A stretch of DNA of 64,000 nucleotides. Origin: Hordeum vulgare subsp. vulgare. Taxonomy: Eukaryota > Streptophyta > Magnoliopsida > Poales > Poaceae. Made by a program: the position numbers and the translations under genes. The DNA is taken from NCBI RefSeq assembly GCF_904849725.1, contig NC_058518.1:217446741-217510740 (forward strand), read 5' to 3'. This document shows positions 1-12,484 of this stretch, piece after piece. The notes beneath the pieces were generated by a model. The model saw only the letters and a program-made list of their open reading frames with translations, was not told the origin of the DNA and ran no database searches. Position 1 is the first letter of the stretch. Each line of letters opens with the position of its first letter.

Positions 1-3000
1 AGGTTCTGGCTTGCAAGTGCATTCCAAAGTCGGAATACGTTACAAGATAGTGCGTTTGTGTTTTGGTCTCGGCACTGCTCAAGCCGGTTAGGGACATTTA
101 GATCTCTCCCGTTAGAACATAAGGGTCAAGGCCTTCGTGTAGCTCCCCGCTGACGGGGAAGTCCTAGACTCCCTTAAGGCAGGCAAGCTATGGTCGTGGG
201 TGGTCTTCCTCCTCGAGGGTCTTGAAGTGGTCTTCGAAGGCTTCTCACGAAAGGGTCTGGGTTGGGTCTAGCCCATGAGTCTAAGCTCGAAGACTCAGAG
301 TACAGAACAGGTCCTCCCATCTCGGAAGGTTTGCGAGGGATTCTCGATGAGCTAGCTACCCAAGAGTATAGACTAGTCATCCACTCCCAAGGAATGCGGC
401 TCGGCAAGCGTGAATCACCTTTAACAAGTTTTCACCATGACCCAATTAGTACTCTCGTCCTTGGTTTGGACCAAGAAGAGGCACTCTTATTTCTCTCGGT
501 ATCCGAAGGTTTCATCATCTTGAATCGTCGAGGCTTCTTGACATCGTTGATGTAGCCGGTGCAGGATCGGTGGTTGACGTATTTTTCTTCTTCGTCATTG
601 TCGTGGCTTCCCAACTATAGCGGTTCTTCATCTTGACTTGAGTAGGATAGACTTTCGTTGTCTTGGTGTTGCTGCGAGAAGCCCACCTTCTGGAGATACA
701 CTATACCCTCGAGAGGCACAGCTATCGACATTATTGGGGTCCATCCAAACAGGACTAAGGTGTTCTTCCTCTTATTGGGTGAATAAATACGTCGTCCGTG
801 AGGACAACAACATATTTTTCCCAAGCATCACATAAGCGTAGTGCTTGCGAGACAAGTGAGGAGAACGGGGACTTGCTATTGGTGGTTGCTGGCCGAGGGG
901 TTCGCGGTCCAACACAATCTAGTCCTTCATGTCCATGTTCGACATAGACACGAGGGGTGGTGGTCAGGCGGAGTACGGGCCATATTCCAATGACTTAGAG
1001 TCGTTTTCTTTGGTCGTAATCCGACCACCTTATGGCTTGGTGAAGCATTGGGTTTCAAGGAACTTAGGATGTGGGTGAGCAATTATCATCTTATCTCTAA
1101 GCACATTCCTTAGATGTCAATAGTCTACCCTCTCACTCTCGACAAAATCACCCTATTTCATCAAAGATACCATCTCACATAAGTCAACTCCACACCGCTT
1201 ATGCAATTCAACTACGGGGTTGAGGGAAGAACTAAACCCAAACACTACAAGTATGGTATACCTACGATGCACATGCATTCCTATGCAAGAACCTCGGGGA
1301 GGCATACAAGCTCCTAAGCTTGAATTGGGATGCTACAAATCCAAATGTCCTGCCAAATCATCCAATGGACAGGGTACTGCATTTCTATATTAAGGAAACA
1401 CTTAGTATACCAATCTAATATCTAGTTTCCCTCCTACGAATCCGATCAAGTGGTCTATCAATCCGGTCGATCATCATTGGACTCATCACTCCTACAAATC
1501 CAATATTGATGGGGTTCTACATAATCACTTAGAGTCCTCATAATTCACATATTACTACAACGATTACGTCACGTTTTATCCACCAACTTCAATATCATGT
1601 CCATCTAATCTCCAAGGCCAATTCACATAGGTTCGTAAATCAATTCGACAACTCTAAGTATACGCACTCATTATCCAACGAGAAACATGGTATCACGATC
1701 GAGATCATCGGGCTAAATTCAATTTACTCTGAATCATGTGGTTTCATACATCATTAATACTCTATTGAGATTACCTATTTAAATCCAACTCAAGTCCAAT
1801 AAGAACTCTTAATCGATACTCCAATTCACTATGGTAAAAGCATCAAACCATGTCAACTACTTGTTAAAGTCAATGATTCCACCAGGAATTATTGTCCACG
1901 ATCATAATCGTCCTACTAAATCCAATCTTACTCCAGGAACATTTAGGTTGTGCTATTATATCTACATTGTTCCACCAAATTAACCTACCTTTATAAGGGT
2001 CTTATGATCCACCAAGATAGTCTAGCTATATCCTCCAGACAACTATCACCATCACAACAATCTTTAGTCTAATACTCGTATCTCCGAGAACGGTCCTTTT
2101 TATGGAATCAGGGTTATGGTGCTAGCTTAAGAATGAAAGGTACTCGTTCACCGTGATCACTTGTTCCATAAATAACTCGGTGCTAAGCGGTGGTTTTAAT
2201 CAAGGCTCGACGGGTGTTGTGGCAAATCCGTGTATTAGACACGTAACAAAAAATTTGAGTCGGAAAGGCTTGCGGAGGTTAGGCTGGGCTAGGGAGGGTT
2301 TCCAATCTCGAGGAAGCATAACTCCTATCGCTGGCATGTGGTGAAGCATGGTATAGTAAGTGTCTTCAATTTCGGTGCCTGTCGAAGTGGATCCTTGGCG
2401 CATCTGGTCTTGCTGGTCTTCCGTTGTTGAGAGGGGTGAGAGAGAGAGGGAATGTATCACAAAGGAGAGTGCCTAAGGGGTGCTACAGTGCAGGTGTAAT
2501 CAATCAAGTGTTAGGAAGTCAATTCAAGCGTCAAAATGAGGCAAGTGATATAACCCCATGCTTATTGCCTAGAGCAAAAGTGCAACTTATATCAAAGCAC
2601 AACAATGAAAAACAAGTGACACACAACATTGTTCCATCCGAGCCATTTCACGGACTCAACTTCGTGTAGGGGATTTATGACTCATCCTACCCTAGTGGTT
2701 CTCGGACTTGACAGTCGTACTCTGGAGAGGAGTTTGACAAGTCTTCTGGACTTCTCGTGTTGTCGCCACATCTTTTGTTGTTGCATCGCCGAAACGACCG
2801 GTTGAGTTGAAAAGTGCTCTTGATATCTTCTCGTGTGGTGAGTCGCCGACGAAGGTGGTTCCTCATGGCTGTCAGTGAGGAAATCTTTTGTTGTTTTCCT
2901 AACCTTGTCATCATCTTCTTGTCTTCTAAGGCTTCGAGAGTTTAAGGTGGACAACTTCATGCAAGGACATTTGGAAGGCATGATAGAGTTCTGACCTGTC

Positions 3001-3607
3001 AGTCATACTGATCGCGATATCGACACCTAGAGCGGGGGACGAAGAGAATTGTTTTCCTGCTCACTAAGGTGAGGCGGACCATATGGCGAGGTTCTCATCC
3101 ACCGGTGGTGGTCGAAACAACCTTAATATTGACAGGGTCGCTCTATTAGGTGAAGGTCTTACACTCATTATGTCTTGATTATCTTAGGTGAAGGTGGCAT
3201 CACTCGGGAACAGTGCCGAGGGTGTCGCCATCTTCTAAGCCTCGCTGTCCTTGTTCCCCTTGGAGGTACTCCCATTGGTGGCATCTGGTCGTAGCGTTGT
3301 CATCCTTGTCTTCAGTACTTGGGTGATTGTTTGGAAAGGTTGCTTCCTTCCAAGTTGTCCACGAGGATTTTTGGGTAATCTCGTGGTTAGAGGGCATATG
3401 GTGCTAGCGACCGTTTGCAACTTTTGAAAAAGTAGGCGAGGAGTGTGAGAGAATAAGGGTGGAAGGATAAGGTATAACCTTCATTTTCTTGGAAGATTTA
3501 GGAGAGGCGAAAAAATATATAGGTGTTGCAAGTACTTTTGAAGGGTCTGGAAATTAGTTTTATCCTAACTATCGTCCATGCTAACTAAGGCCTTCCTACA
3601 ATCAACT
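1..3607 (-). other. Internal domain of the long-LTR element, no recognisable coding
   Basis: Short minus-strand ORFs (for example 2,682-2,981 and 3,200-3,397) show no gag, protease, reverse transcriptase or integrase motif. Lys/Arg/Gln-rich stretches could be eroded gag, but I cannot support that. No host gene, tRNA or rRNA is visible in this 3.6 kb. Confidence 0.5.
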
Positions 3608-3621
3608 GGGCTCTGATACCA
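3608..3621 (-). other. Primer binding site (initiator tRNA-Met type)
   Basis: The minus strand reads TGGTATCAGAGCCC four bases after the LTR end. This is the standard complement of the 3' end of initiator tRNA-Met, where reverse transcription of many plant LTR retrotransposons begins. It fixes both the orientation and the inner LTR boundary. Confidence 0.85.
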
Positions 3622-4243
3622 GCTCTGTGGGGACCCCGACTTACGAGTCGAGATCGGAGAATGAAAGTGCTCAGTGTTCCCACAGATGAATGATCACCAA
3701 GCACACAAAAACTGAATAACAAGAGTCTTACATCGAAACATATCGTTTGATACAATAAATGACCATATCGGCCAAGTCTTACATATAGAGGGCCTTGAGG
3801 GCCAACACAACAAACTGGACCAATAGAGGAAATATTGGTCGAAAGCGTGAACCCATGCCATCAGCCTTAACCTACACGCGTTCTGACTGGGAAGCGTCCT
3901 AGCTCGCAGGAACGTCACCGAGTGACTCTTCACCATATACTATTCTCTCATAACTGGTCAATGAAATAACCAGTGGCAAGGCAATGAGTACTTTGAATAT
4001 ACTCGCAAACAGCCCATGATATGAACAATGCAATTGGTAGATTATCAAGTACTATGCAGTTTTGGTGGATTGCAACTTAACTGTAAATACACATGATCAT
4101 GGGTGTGCAACATAAGCTAGATGTTCTTTAGAAGAACAGGTTACATATATCAATATATCTTTTATGGGCTGAACACTACGGGTTCACCAGATATGCCTAG
4201 TCACCAAACATGGTCATATCAACTTCTTCATATTAACACCATT

Positions 4244-4276
4244 AAACACACACGCACACACAAACACACTCACACT
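4244..4276. repeat. CA-rich microsatellite
   Basis: An imperfect ACAC-rich run of about 33 bp, interrupted by single G, A and T bases, lies inside the long LTR. Confidence 0.8.
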
Positions 4277-5879
4277 TGGTTTGTGCGGAAACGACTCGGC
4301 GTAGTTTAAGCAGGATTTCCCAACTGTCCTTGACCGTGGACACGACTATTCGAATTGTTTTAGTCTCTCCAGAGGTAGTACACTGGACCCACGAGATCCG
4401 GGAAACTTCCGTGTCATCCATGACTCGCGGTATATAACATACCCGAGATAAGTACCCGATCAATGCCTTTCCCCTAACGTTACTAGACAAAGAGGTCCAC
4501 TCGATTGGTATCCAACCCACATGTTGTACGTCTTACGAGCATCGACTCTGGATAGTATCAACCATGCGGGGACCAACTTTGTGCCTGGAACACGTAAAAA
4601 TGGCATAGTCGCCCTACCTGGCATGACCCCATCACGAGAGTGACCACACATCACCCCCGCCGCTAGTGATGTGGATCTTGGCTAGCACCGATCAGAGTAA
4701 TCAACAAAGCCCCGTCCCATAAAGGAGAACATGGTCGTACATATAAGGTTGGGACGGTCGACACAACATAAATCTAATCCCATTTCCAAAATCATACACA
4801 CACAAAATACCCGGTGCACCACTTCTCCAAAAGTGGCCACCTAACTCATCTTCACCCTCGGGCATTAGTGGCACCTGATGGGGTTTTCATAAACCTTTGA
4901 TTTATATGAACATCATGCTCATACTACTACTATTCTAGCTTTACTTGTCAACATGCTATTAGCTTGAGCCTCATAGGTGGTAGGATCATGCTCAAAATGT
5001 AAGTGCTCCGGAGGAGCCATCGGTAACATCACTTCAAAGATTTACCGATGCTTATGATCGCATGCAATGGAAATATTTGCTACACTAGCATGCAATATAA
5101 TATGTGCTCAAAACATGGTCAAAGGGTTGCTTGCCTTTGCTCTAATAGTTATCGGGGTCTTCGAGGTCTTCCGATCCAACTCCAAGAACTCTGTCTACTC
5201 GTAAACTATCATTGGAAACAATCACAGTCAGCCACACAGCTAGCACAACAAAAGTACTATATAAAATAGAATATTTATTTTTCTTGGACCTCTGTGGTCA
5301 TACGAAAAATACCGGAAGCTTGCTAGAGGAGAGTTGGATCATCATGGATTTTTGAATAGATGAGAGGAGGAATAGGGGATCCTTTATGAAGTCCACAGAA
5401 AATATTATGATAAAAATGAGTAGAAGCACACATTTAACAAAGAACAATTTTAGAGACATTTAGGAAGTTGTTTCACTAGATTTGGAGTTGGTATGAATAT
5501 TCTAGGGATTTTACAATCTGTAATAAATAGCAAAAGGAGCTTTTTATCTAATGAAGCAAAAGCAAGGTAGTGAAAAATGTCCACCTTGGCTAGAAAATTA
5601 GGTAAGGATTCAATACTTCTCTAGAAATTGGAATCACTCCATTTGGAGTTAATTTGGATCCTCTAGAAATTTCACAAAGTGGGGCTAAATATATCCAGAT
5701 TTGGATTTAAATAAATACAACACAAGAAGTTGCAATGGAAAAATGTGCCATGCACATATGTGGATAGGTTTTGAATTTAGGAACCCTTAGAAATTTGAAT
5801 CACTTGAGTTGGAGTTAAAATGAACTTTCTATAGAATACTGAACTTTCTGGAAAAAGAAAAAGGGAAGGAAAAGGCTAT

Positions 5880-6620
5880 GAGGGAGCTATTCAACGCTCA
5901 GGGCGCAGAATGGCCACTGGGCCGCCCCGGCAGCGCAGACTGGCCGGGGGTCCTAGTGACGCCGAAGGCGTACTCCTACCAATGTGCCTCCGCACGAGGG
6001 AGACAACAACAGCCTGGGGGCAGCCACTTAAAACTGGGGGCCCGGTCGGTGTGTGGCTAGCTCGGGGGGCCCGCTTGTCAGCCACATCTCCCACCTCCCG
6101 CTCGAGCTGGGAGCGACGGGGAGGCAGATCAGGCGCTGTCGGTGCTCCCCCTGGTGGCTCTGGCTACCGCTGGCGAAGCCACACGCACCAGCACGCACAG
6201 GGAGATCCCCCGCACCCAATTGGGCAGGTCGACGACGCTGGGGAGGCCGAGCACAAGGGTGCCCGTGGCAAAGGCGGAGAGTGGCGACGGTTGCCGTGGG
6301 GAGCGGCGCCCATGCCACTTGGAGGGGAGAGGAAGGAGGGGGAAGGCGCTACAGAGGTTCTGGGTGATCTTAGAGGCTCTAGGGAGAGAGAGGGAGGCTC
6401 GGCAGGCCCAGGGGTGCTCGGGCTCGGGCATGGCCGAGGCGAAACTTCGGCCATTGCCGGCGATGGAGTGCCCCAGAGGAGGAGCTGCCGGCTTCCTGGG
6501 ATTGCTGGAGGTGGAGGGAAGAGCATATGGCCGAGAGGGGCTCGGAGGAGAGAGGTAAAATGGAGGGGGCATGCGAAGGAGTCGCGGGAGCTCTCGGGGC
6601 TCTGAGAGCACGGGGAAGAC
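5880..6620 (-). other. GC-rich island inside the long LTR
   Basis: About 740 bp is strongly GC-rich in an otherwise AT-rich LTR. It is open in several frames on both strands, with a plus ORF at 5,910-6,605 and minus ORFs at 6,129-6,611 and 6,164-6,622. The predicted peptides are Pro/Ser/Arg/Gly-rich low-complexity, as expected from GC-rich DNA read in any frame. The block may be the transcription-start and leader region of the LTR. I do not call a protein. Confidence 0.45.
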
Positions 6621-8691
6621 ACGCGTTCCTGGGGGACTTTGCTACTTCTAGGCGTTGGGAAGGACCTGGACTAGTCAACTAGAATCCCCCGATGTTGTGA
6701 GACACTTAGCAACGGCTGGAAGTGATCTGAAAGAAAGAGACAAGGTGCAGAGCACCCATATTGCAGGCCAGGGTGGTGGTCACCACGGCCACCTCTGTCT
6801 AGAGTGATAATTTGACGAGTCAAATATGTCTTTCGCTCCGGGCATGCATGCAGGAAGGAGACTGAGGAGTTTGGAATCATGTGGGGCTGGTTAGGTGGGG
6901 TTTTGACTCTGATTAAATCTACAACAGGAAACTAGGGGCTGGCAAAATTGGTTTTCAGAAAGGGAAGCTTGGGGTCAAACCATGTCTAGCAGTACCTGGT
7001 ATGGAAGGACTACACCACTGCAAAGTTCAGCTCAAGCAAGGGATGGTAGCTAGTACTTGCTGTACAAGCTACTTTTTAGCCAGAATTGAACTTTTAGATG
7101 TGCTGCTCATTTTCTCCATATGAACATGCCATCTCTTTGTTCGAAACAATGCTTTGGGATGCTAGGGAGCCTCTGGAAATAGGTGGGGGCCTTGGCTTAA
7201 GTAGAAGTGGGGCAAGATGGGTAAAAGTGGTGCTCCATGGGTAAAAATAGGAATAGCTACAAGGGGTCTCTCTCTAATAATTGACTAGTGGACATCGAAA
7301 TTCTACTTGAGTAAAAAGGTAACAAGGGAGGCTGTGGTAAAAGTTGAGCTCAAGGGTAAAAGTGGAAGTGGCCAAAGTAGCCACTTTAGTGACTGCACAC
7401 AAGGTGTTTGATAAGTGAGAGGGCATCCATATGGACTTCAATGGATATCAAACTTAAGAGGATCAAATAATAGATGAAAATAAGCTTGGACACCAAATTT
7501 GGGATTTGGTGGACAAGGTTTCCAATGTAGACTTAGAAAACCATGAAATGGGCAGAAATGGCTTTCTTCTTACAAAACTATACAAATCAATTCCTGCAAA
7601 TCCAATATTTGTTATGGGGACATTATTTTAGCATTAAAGCATGCACAAAAAGTTTGGGGTCAATTAGAGAAACTTTATAATGTTAAGTTTCCCAAAGTCA
7701 AAAATCATCATAGAGGGTTTTGAGGAGCTTGGGACAAGTTCTTCTTTTCTCCTTGATTCACCACTTGGTGTGGATGCATTATTGGAGTATGAGAACATGT
7801 ATACCAATTTTGAGCACATTTGGAGATACTTGACAATGTAGAGTTTCTCAAATTTGGATCTGGATAGATAGGGTTTTAGAATAATTAAGGGAATCAAATC
7901 AACTTGGATTGAGATGGAACTTGGCAACATCTTCACTTATATAATATGTGACATTTTAGAATTTTACTGGAATTTATTGAGAATAGTTCGTATAGAAATA
8001 TTCCAAAAGCTTGAAATAGACATGAAAGGTTTTGAAGGGGTTTTCCCAATATTTTGAACATGACCATGTGTTGAAACTCATATATATGGAATATATATGT
8101 CCACTGAGTTTCCTAAATTTTCTTAAATATTTTGAAAGCAATAAAAATAATTTTCCTTCATGAGAGACCATTTCTCGCCTCACATGAAGGCATTTAAATA
8201 AAATAGTAAAATAATTTTAAAATAATAATATTGTGGTTTTGGGAATTCATTTTTATAATGGTTTTTAAATAAAATAATTGGTGCAAAATAAATTCCCTAA
8301 TTTGAGGACTTGTAGTACAAATCCCATCATAGTGGTTTTGAAAGCTTAATTGACAGAAATGCTTTTTGGTGAAAATAATATTTTGTAAAAATAGTTTCTG
8401 GTCCTAAATACATGGCATGATCATTAGGCAGGAGTTTTGTGCTAAGCAGGTGATTCTGGAGAGTAACAAGAATTATTGAGAATCAAACACAAGCATACAA
8501 GCAAGCAAGCACACAACAGTCACATCAGGCATCACAAGCATTCACAAAAACATTAACTGGTCCTAATTTTTGAAATCAGTTAATTAGTGAGGACACCTAA
8601 ACACGGGGTGTTACAAATGCCGACTTCAGTGGGAGTAGTTGTATTTTAGGCTTGAATTACTCTACATAAACACATTTCTTAGTGATTGTAT

Positions 8692-9530
8692 ATTTTCTGT
8701 TGTAGCTCAATGGCACCACCTGCTCAAAACTTTGCATTGAAATCAATTCTAGAAAAGGATAAACGGAATGGAACAAACTTTACCACCTGGTATAGAAATC
8801 TGAGAATTGTTCTCAAGCACGATAAAAAGGAACATATTCTAGAGGATCCACTTCCAGAGACACCTGTCAATAATGCTAATGCCACAATCAAGAATGCCTA
8901 CAAGAAACTCGTTGATGAATCAAACCAGGTCAGCTGCCTCATGCTAGCTTGTATGGAGCCTGATTTGCAATAGCATTTCGAACACATTGCGTCTTTCGAT
9001 ATGATCGAGAGTCTCAAGAGCATGTTTCTAGTGTAGGCTAGGACTGAAAAGTTCAGCGTCTGGTGATCCTTCATGGATTGTAAGCTGAAGGAAGGTGATC
9101 CACTGAGCCCGCATGTGACCAAGATGATCGGATACATGCAAGCTTTGGATCGATTGGGTTTCCCGCTCTTGGATGAGCTGGCGAATGATGCAGTTCTGGG
9201 TTCTCTTCCAGCTAGCTATGGGACATTCATCTCGAACTATCATATGCACGGCATGGATAAGCAGCTCATTGAATTGCATGGGATGCTCAAGGTGGCAGAG
9301 CAGGATATTAAGAAAGGCATGCATCAAGTGTTGATGGTGCATAACTCGGCTAAGTTCAAGAAGAGTTAGTCCAAGAAAAAGACTAAGGCAAAGGGAACGG
9401 AGAAGGTTGTCTCCACCGCTGAGCCGAAGTCCGGACCGAACTCAAGGACCATTTGCTGTCATTGAAAGGAAACTGGTCACTGGAAGAGGAACTGTAGCAA
9501 GTGGCTTGTTGAGCATGGAGAAAAGGTCGG
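8692..9530 (+). pseudogene. Copia gag (capsid and zinc knuckle region), decayed
   Basis: The reading begins MAPPAQNFAL with the Copia gag pattern (GTNFTTWYRNLRI, then LPASYGTFISNYHM and ELHGMLKVAEQDI). Such proteins package element RNA into cytoplasmic particles. In-frame stops occur after EPDLQ (about 8,971), at about 9,034, in SVW*SFMD (about 9,063) and after KFKKS (about 9,367). The zinc knuckle reads CCH*KETGHWKRNC, with a stop inside the motif. ATG 8,710 is an equally likely start because it aligns with the MA start of the Angela-type gag at 51,181. The gene cannot make a full-length product. Confidence 0.8.
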
Positions 9531-10803
9531 AGATGCTTCTTCACGCAAAGGTACAGTTGTTACATATGTTAAAGATATTTATATTGCTGACTTACCTAGT
9601 AGCTCTTGGGTATTTAATATCGAATTGGTTGTTCATATTTGCAACTCAATGCAGGGGCTGGTAAGAACTAGGCGTGTGGCACAAGGGGAGATTGACATCA
9701 CGGTCAGCAACAAAGGAAGACTTGCTGCATTGGAGGTCGGCACGATGCAGCTCTAGCTTCCTTCTGGCTTTAGTTTGGGATTCAATAATTGTTATTACAT
9801 TCCTGCACTGAGTCGGAACATTATTTGTGCCTCATGTTTGATGAGTCAAGGTTATGAATTCAATTTACAGGACAATGGTTGTTCATTTTATTTGAATGGA
9901 ATGTTCCACGACTATGCACCCACTGTAAATAGGCTATTTATTTGAATATAGAAAGGGAACCAAATGAGATAAATCCGATATACTTCTGGCATTGCCGGCT
10001 TGGACACATTAGTCTGAAACCCATGAAGAAGCTCCATGATGATGGACTCCTAACTACGTCTGACTTTGGGTCATTCAAGACATATGAATCATGCTTGCTA
10101 GGCAAGATGACTAAGTCTCCTTTTGCAAAGAGTTGCGAGACGGCGTCCGAGCTGTTGGAGCTTGTACACAGTGATGTGTGTGGTCCAATGAGCACAACGG
10201 AGAGGGGTGGCTATCAGTACTTCATGACTTTTACCAACGACTTGAATAGATATGGATATATCTATTTGATGAGGCACAAGTCAAAGACTTTTGAAAAGTA
10301 CAAAGAGTTTCAGAACAAGGTGGAAAATCAACTTGGCAAGACATTAAAGTTCCTACGATCATATCATGGAGGTGAGTACATGAGCCATGAGTTTGATGAT
10401 CATCTGAAAAGCCGAGGTATAGTACCTCAGCTCACACCTCCGGGCACACCACAAATAAACGACATGCGAGAACGGAGAAATCGAACCTTGTTGGACATGG
10501 TCCGATTGATGATGAGCAAATCGGATTTACCCTTGTCATTCTCGGATACGCTCTAGAAACTGCAGCTTTCACACTCAACAGGGTACCATCAAAATCCATA
10601 GACAAGACACCACATGAGATGTGGACTGGGAAGAGTCCTAGATTGTCTTTTCTAAAGAATTCGGGTTGTGAAGCATTTGTCAAGCGACTCATGTCGGACA
10701 AACTTACACCCAAGTGTTTTTTTGCCTGGAAAGGGGTTTTCCTAGAGAAAGAGTTTCTCAGTCAGGAGGCCAGTGGGAGAACGGTGCGACTCGAAGAAAT
10801 TTG
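9531..10803 (+). pseudogene. Copia protease and integrase region, decayed
   Basis: The protease remnant reads SSSWVFNIELVVHICNS. The family's catalytic D-T/S-G triplet is replaced and the Asp is Asn (codon 9,616-9,618). A stop follows at about 9,754. The GAG-pre-integrase domain contains FWHCRLGHISLKPMKKLH (from about 9,982). The integrase core keeps its first Asp in HSDVCGPM and the Glu in MRERRNRTL. The second catalytic Asp is Tyr (RSYHGGEY, codon 10,362-10,364). A stop after SFSDTL (about 10,554) and a frame change precede the tail at 10,619-10,803. Integration activity is lost on at least two grounds. Confidence 0.82.
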
Positions 10804-11047
10804 AGAGCCACTAAGGGACAACTCGGTTGGTGCTGATATCATACCGAAGTCGGTCAGGGAACCCATAGTGGAGTCGGCACCGGAGCCACGGAGGTCGGAT
10901 AGATTGCACAAAGTGCGCGATGTGTTGATGCTGGAAATCGATGAGCCGACTACGTATGCAGAAACGATGGTGAGCCTAGATTTTGAGGCATGGCTTGAAT
11001 CCATGAGATCCGAGTTAATGTCCATGGATGATAATCAAGTCTAGGAC

Positions 11048-12464
11048 TTGTTTGATCCGATGCCTGGCGTAGTAGCCATTGGTAGCAAATGGGTCTTTAT
11101 GAACAAAACCGATGTGGATGGAAATGTTCAGATCCACAAAGCTCGGCTTGTCGCTAGAGGTTATGGACAAGTTCAAGGAATTGACTACGACGAGACTTAC
11201 TTGCCGGTAGCGATGCTGAAGTCGGTGAGGATCATACTAGCTATAAGTGCATATTTGGATTATGAGATATGGCAGATGGATATCAAAACGGCTTTCCTTT
11301 ATAGAAATTTAAAGGAGTATTTATACATGATACAACCCGAAGGTTTTGTAGATCCAACTAACGCTGGTAAAATATGCAAGCAGCTCGGAGTTGGAATATT
11401 CGTTTTGATGAAGTCATCGTTGACCTTGGTTTATCAAGAATGAAGAGGATTATTGTTTATACAAAAAGTCTAGTGGGAGCTGGATAGTATTTTTGATTTT
11501 GAATGTGGATGACATACTACTGATCGGAAATACTGTTTTGATGCTGAACTCAGTCAAGGAATCATTGAATGGCAAGGTTTCAATGAAGGACCTGGGAGAG
11601 GCAGTGTACATTTTAGGCATCAAGATCTATAGAGATAGATCGAGGAGGCTGCTCGGCTTAAGCCAGAGCACGTACATAGACAAACAGTTGAAGAGGTTCA
11701 ACATGAGTAAGGCTAAGAAAGGGTTCTTGCCTGTCTCACATGGTATAAGGCTATGCAAGACCCAGAGTCCTATAACTTCTGATGAGCTAAACCTGATGAG
11801 TAGGGTTGCATCATGTATGCCATGATATGTACTCGGCCTGATGTTGCCTTTGCAATAAGGTTAACAAGCAAATACCAAGTCAACCGAGGTGAGAGTCACT
11901 GGGCAGCCGTGAAAGCTATTCTGAAGTGCCTGAAAAGGACTAAAGAGATATTCCTAGTTTATGGAGGTGAGGAGGAGCTCAATGTATAGGGTTACGTTGA
12001 TGCTAGGTTTCCACACCGATAGGGATGATTGTCAATCGCAAACAGGATTCGTGTATGTCATGAATGGAGGAGCAGTGAGTTGGACGTGTTCCAAGCAAGA
12101 TACTGTGCTCGACTACACAACAGAGGCCGAATACATTGCAGCATGTGAAGCCGCAAAGGAAGGTGTTTGGATTAGGAAGTTCCTGGAAGATGTTGGTGTG
12201 TTCCCGGGCTGGTCAAAACCGTTGGACCTTTATTCCGATAATTCAGGTGCCATCGCACAAGCCAAGGAGCTGAGACAAAACCACAAGACTAGGCACATAG
12301 ACTATAAGTATCACCTGATACAAAAGCTCGTAGCGAAAGGTGACACTAATTTATGCAAGATTCATACGGATGCAAACATTGCTGATCCGGTGACAAAGCC
12401 ACTTCCACAACCCAAGCATGAGGAGCATGTTAGAGCTATGGGCATTCGAGGTCTATTTGATTGA
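11048..12464 (+). pseudogene. Copia reverse transcriptase and RNase H, decayed
   Basis: RT opens with SKWVFMNKTDVDGN and continues with HKARLVARGYGQVQGIDY, the typical Copia RT start. The catalytic YVDD is NVDD at 11,502-11,513, followed by ILLIGN. A frameshift and stop separate the halves near 11,440. The RNase H part (from about 11,961) contains SQTGFVYVMNGGAVSW, TEAEYIAACEA and LYSDNSGAIAQA, then the conserved HIDYKYH. The frame ends with TGA at 12,462-12,464, 20 bp before the LTR. The first RT block and the RNase H block are still open, which suggests decay by scattered point mutations. Confidence 0.85.
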
Positions 12465-12484
12465 CTTTAGTGCAAGTGGGAGAC

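Larger units (their letters stand above)
1..8615 (-). mobile_element. Long-LTR non-autonomous Gypsy-like element (LARD/Sukkula-like), minus strand, 3' part outside window
   Basis: On the minus strand an LTR starts TGTAACACCCCG at 8,615 and ends GGGGTCCCCACA at 3,626. It is followed by a tRNA-Met-type primer site and at least 3.6 kb of internal sequence with no recognisable gag or pol. An LTR of about 5 kb with a non-coding internal domain fits the LARD class described in Triticeae (Sukkula is an example). The name is inferred from architecture. The second LTR lies before the window start. The element sits in the leader of the Copia element whose sequence resumes at 8,616, so it is younger than that Copia. 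Confidence 0.6.
3626..8615 (-). repeat. 5' LTR (about 4,990 bp) of the long-LTR element
   Basis: Both ends are canonical TG...CA on the minus strand, and the inner end directly abuts a primer site. The LTR is AT-rich except for a GC-rich block at about 5,880-6,620. It contains a CA-rich microsatellite at 4,244-4,276. The many short ORFs are not protein-like. I cannot compare it with its partner LTR, which is outside the window, so an unrecognised insertion inside it remains possible. Confidence 0.55.

Noticed and set aside
5910..6605. 231-codon ORF on the plus strand, with overlapping 152-160 codon ORFs on the minus strand
   Set aside because: It lies in a GC-rich block inside a long LTR where all frames are open; the peptides are low-complexity and have no domain motif.
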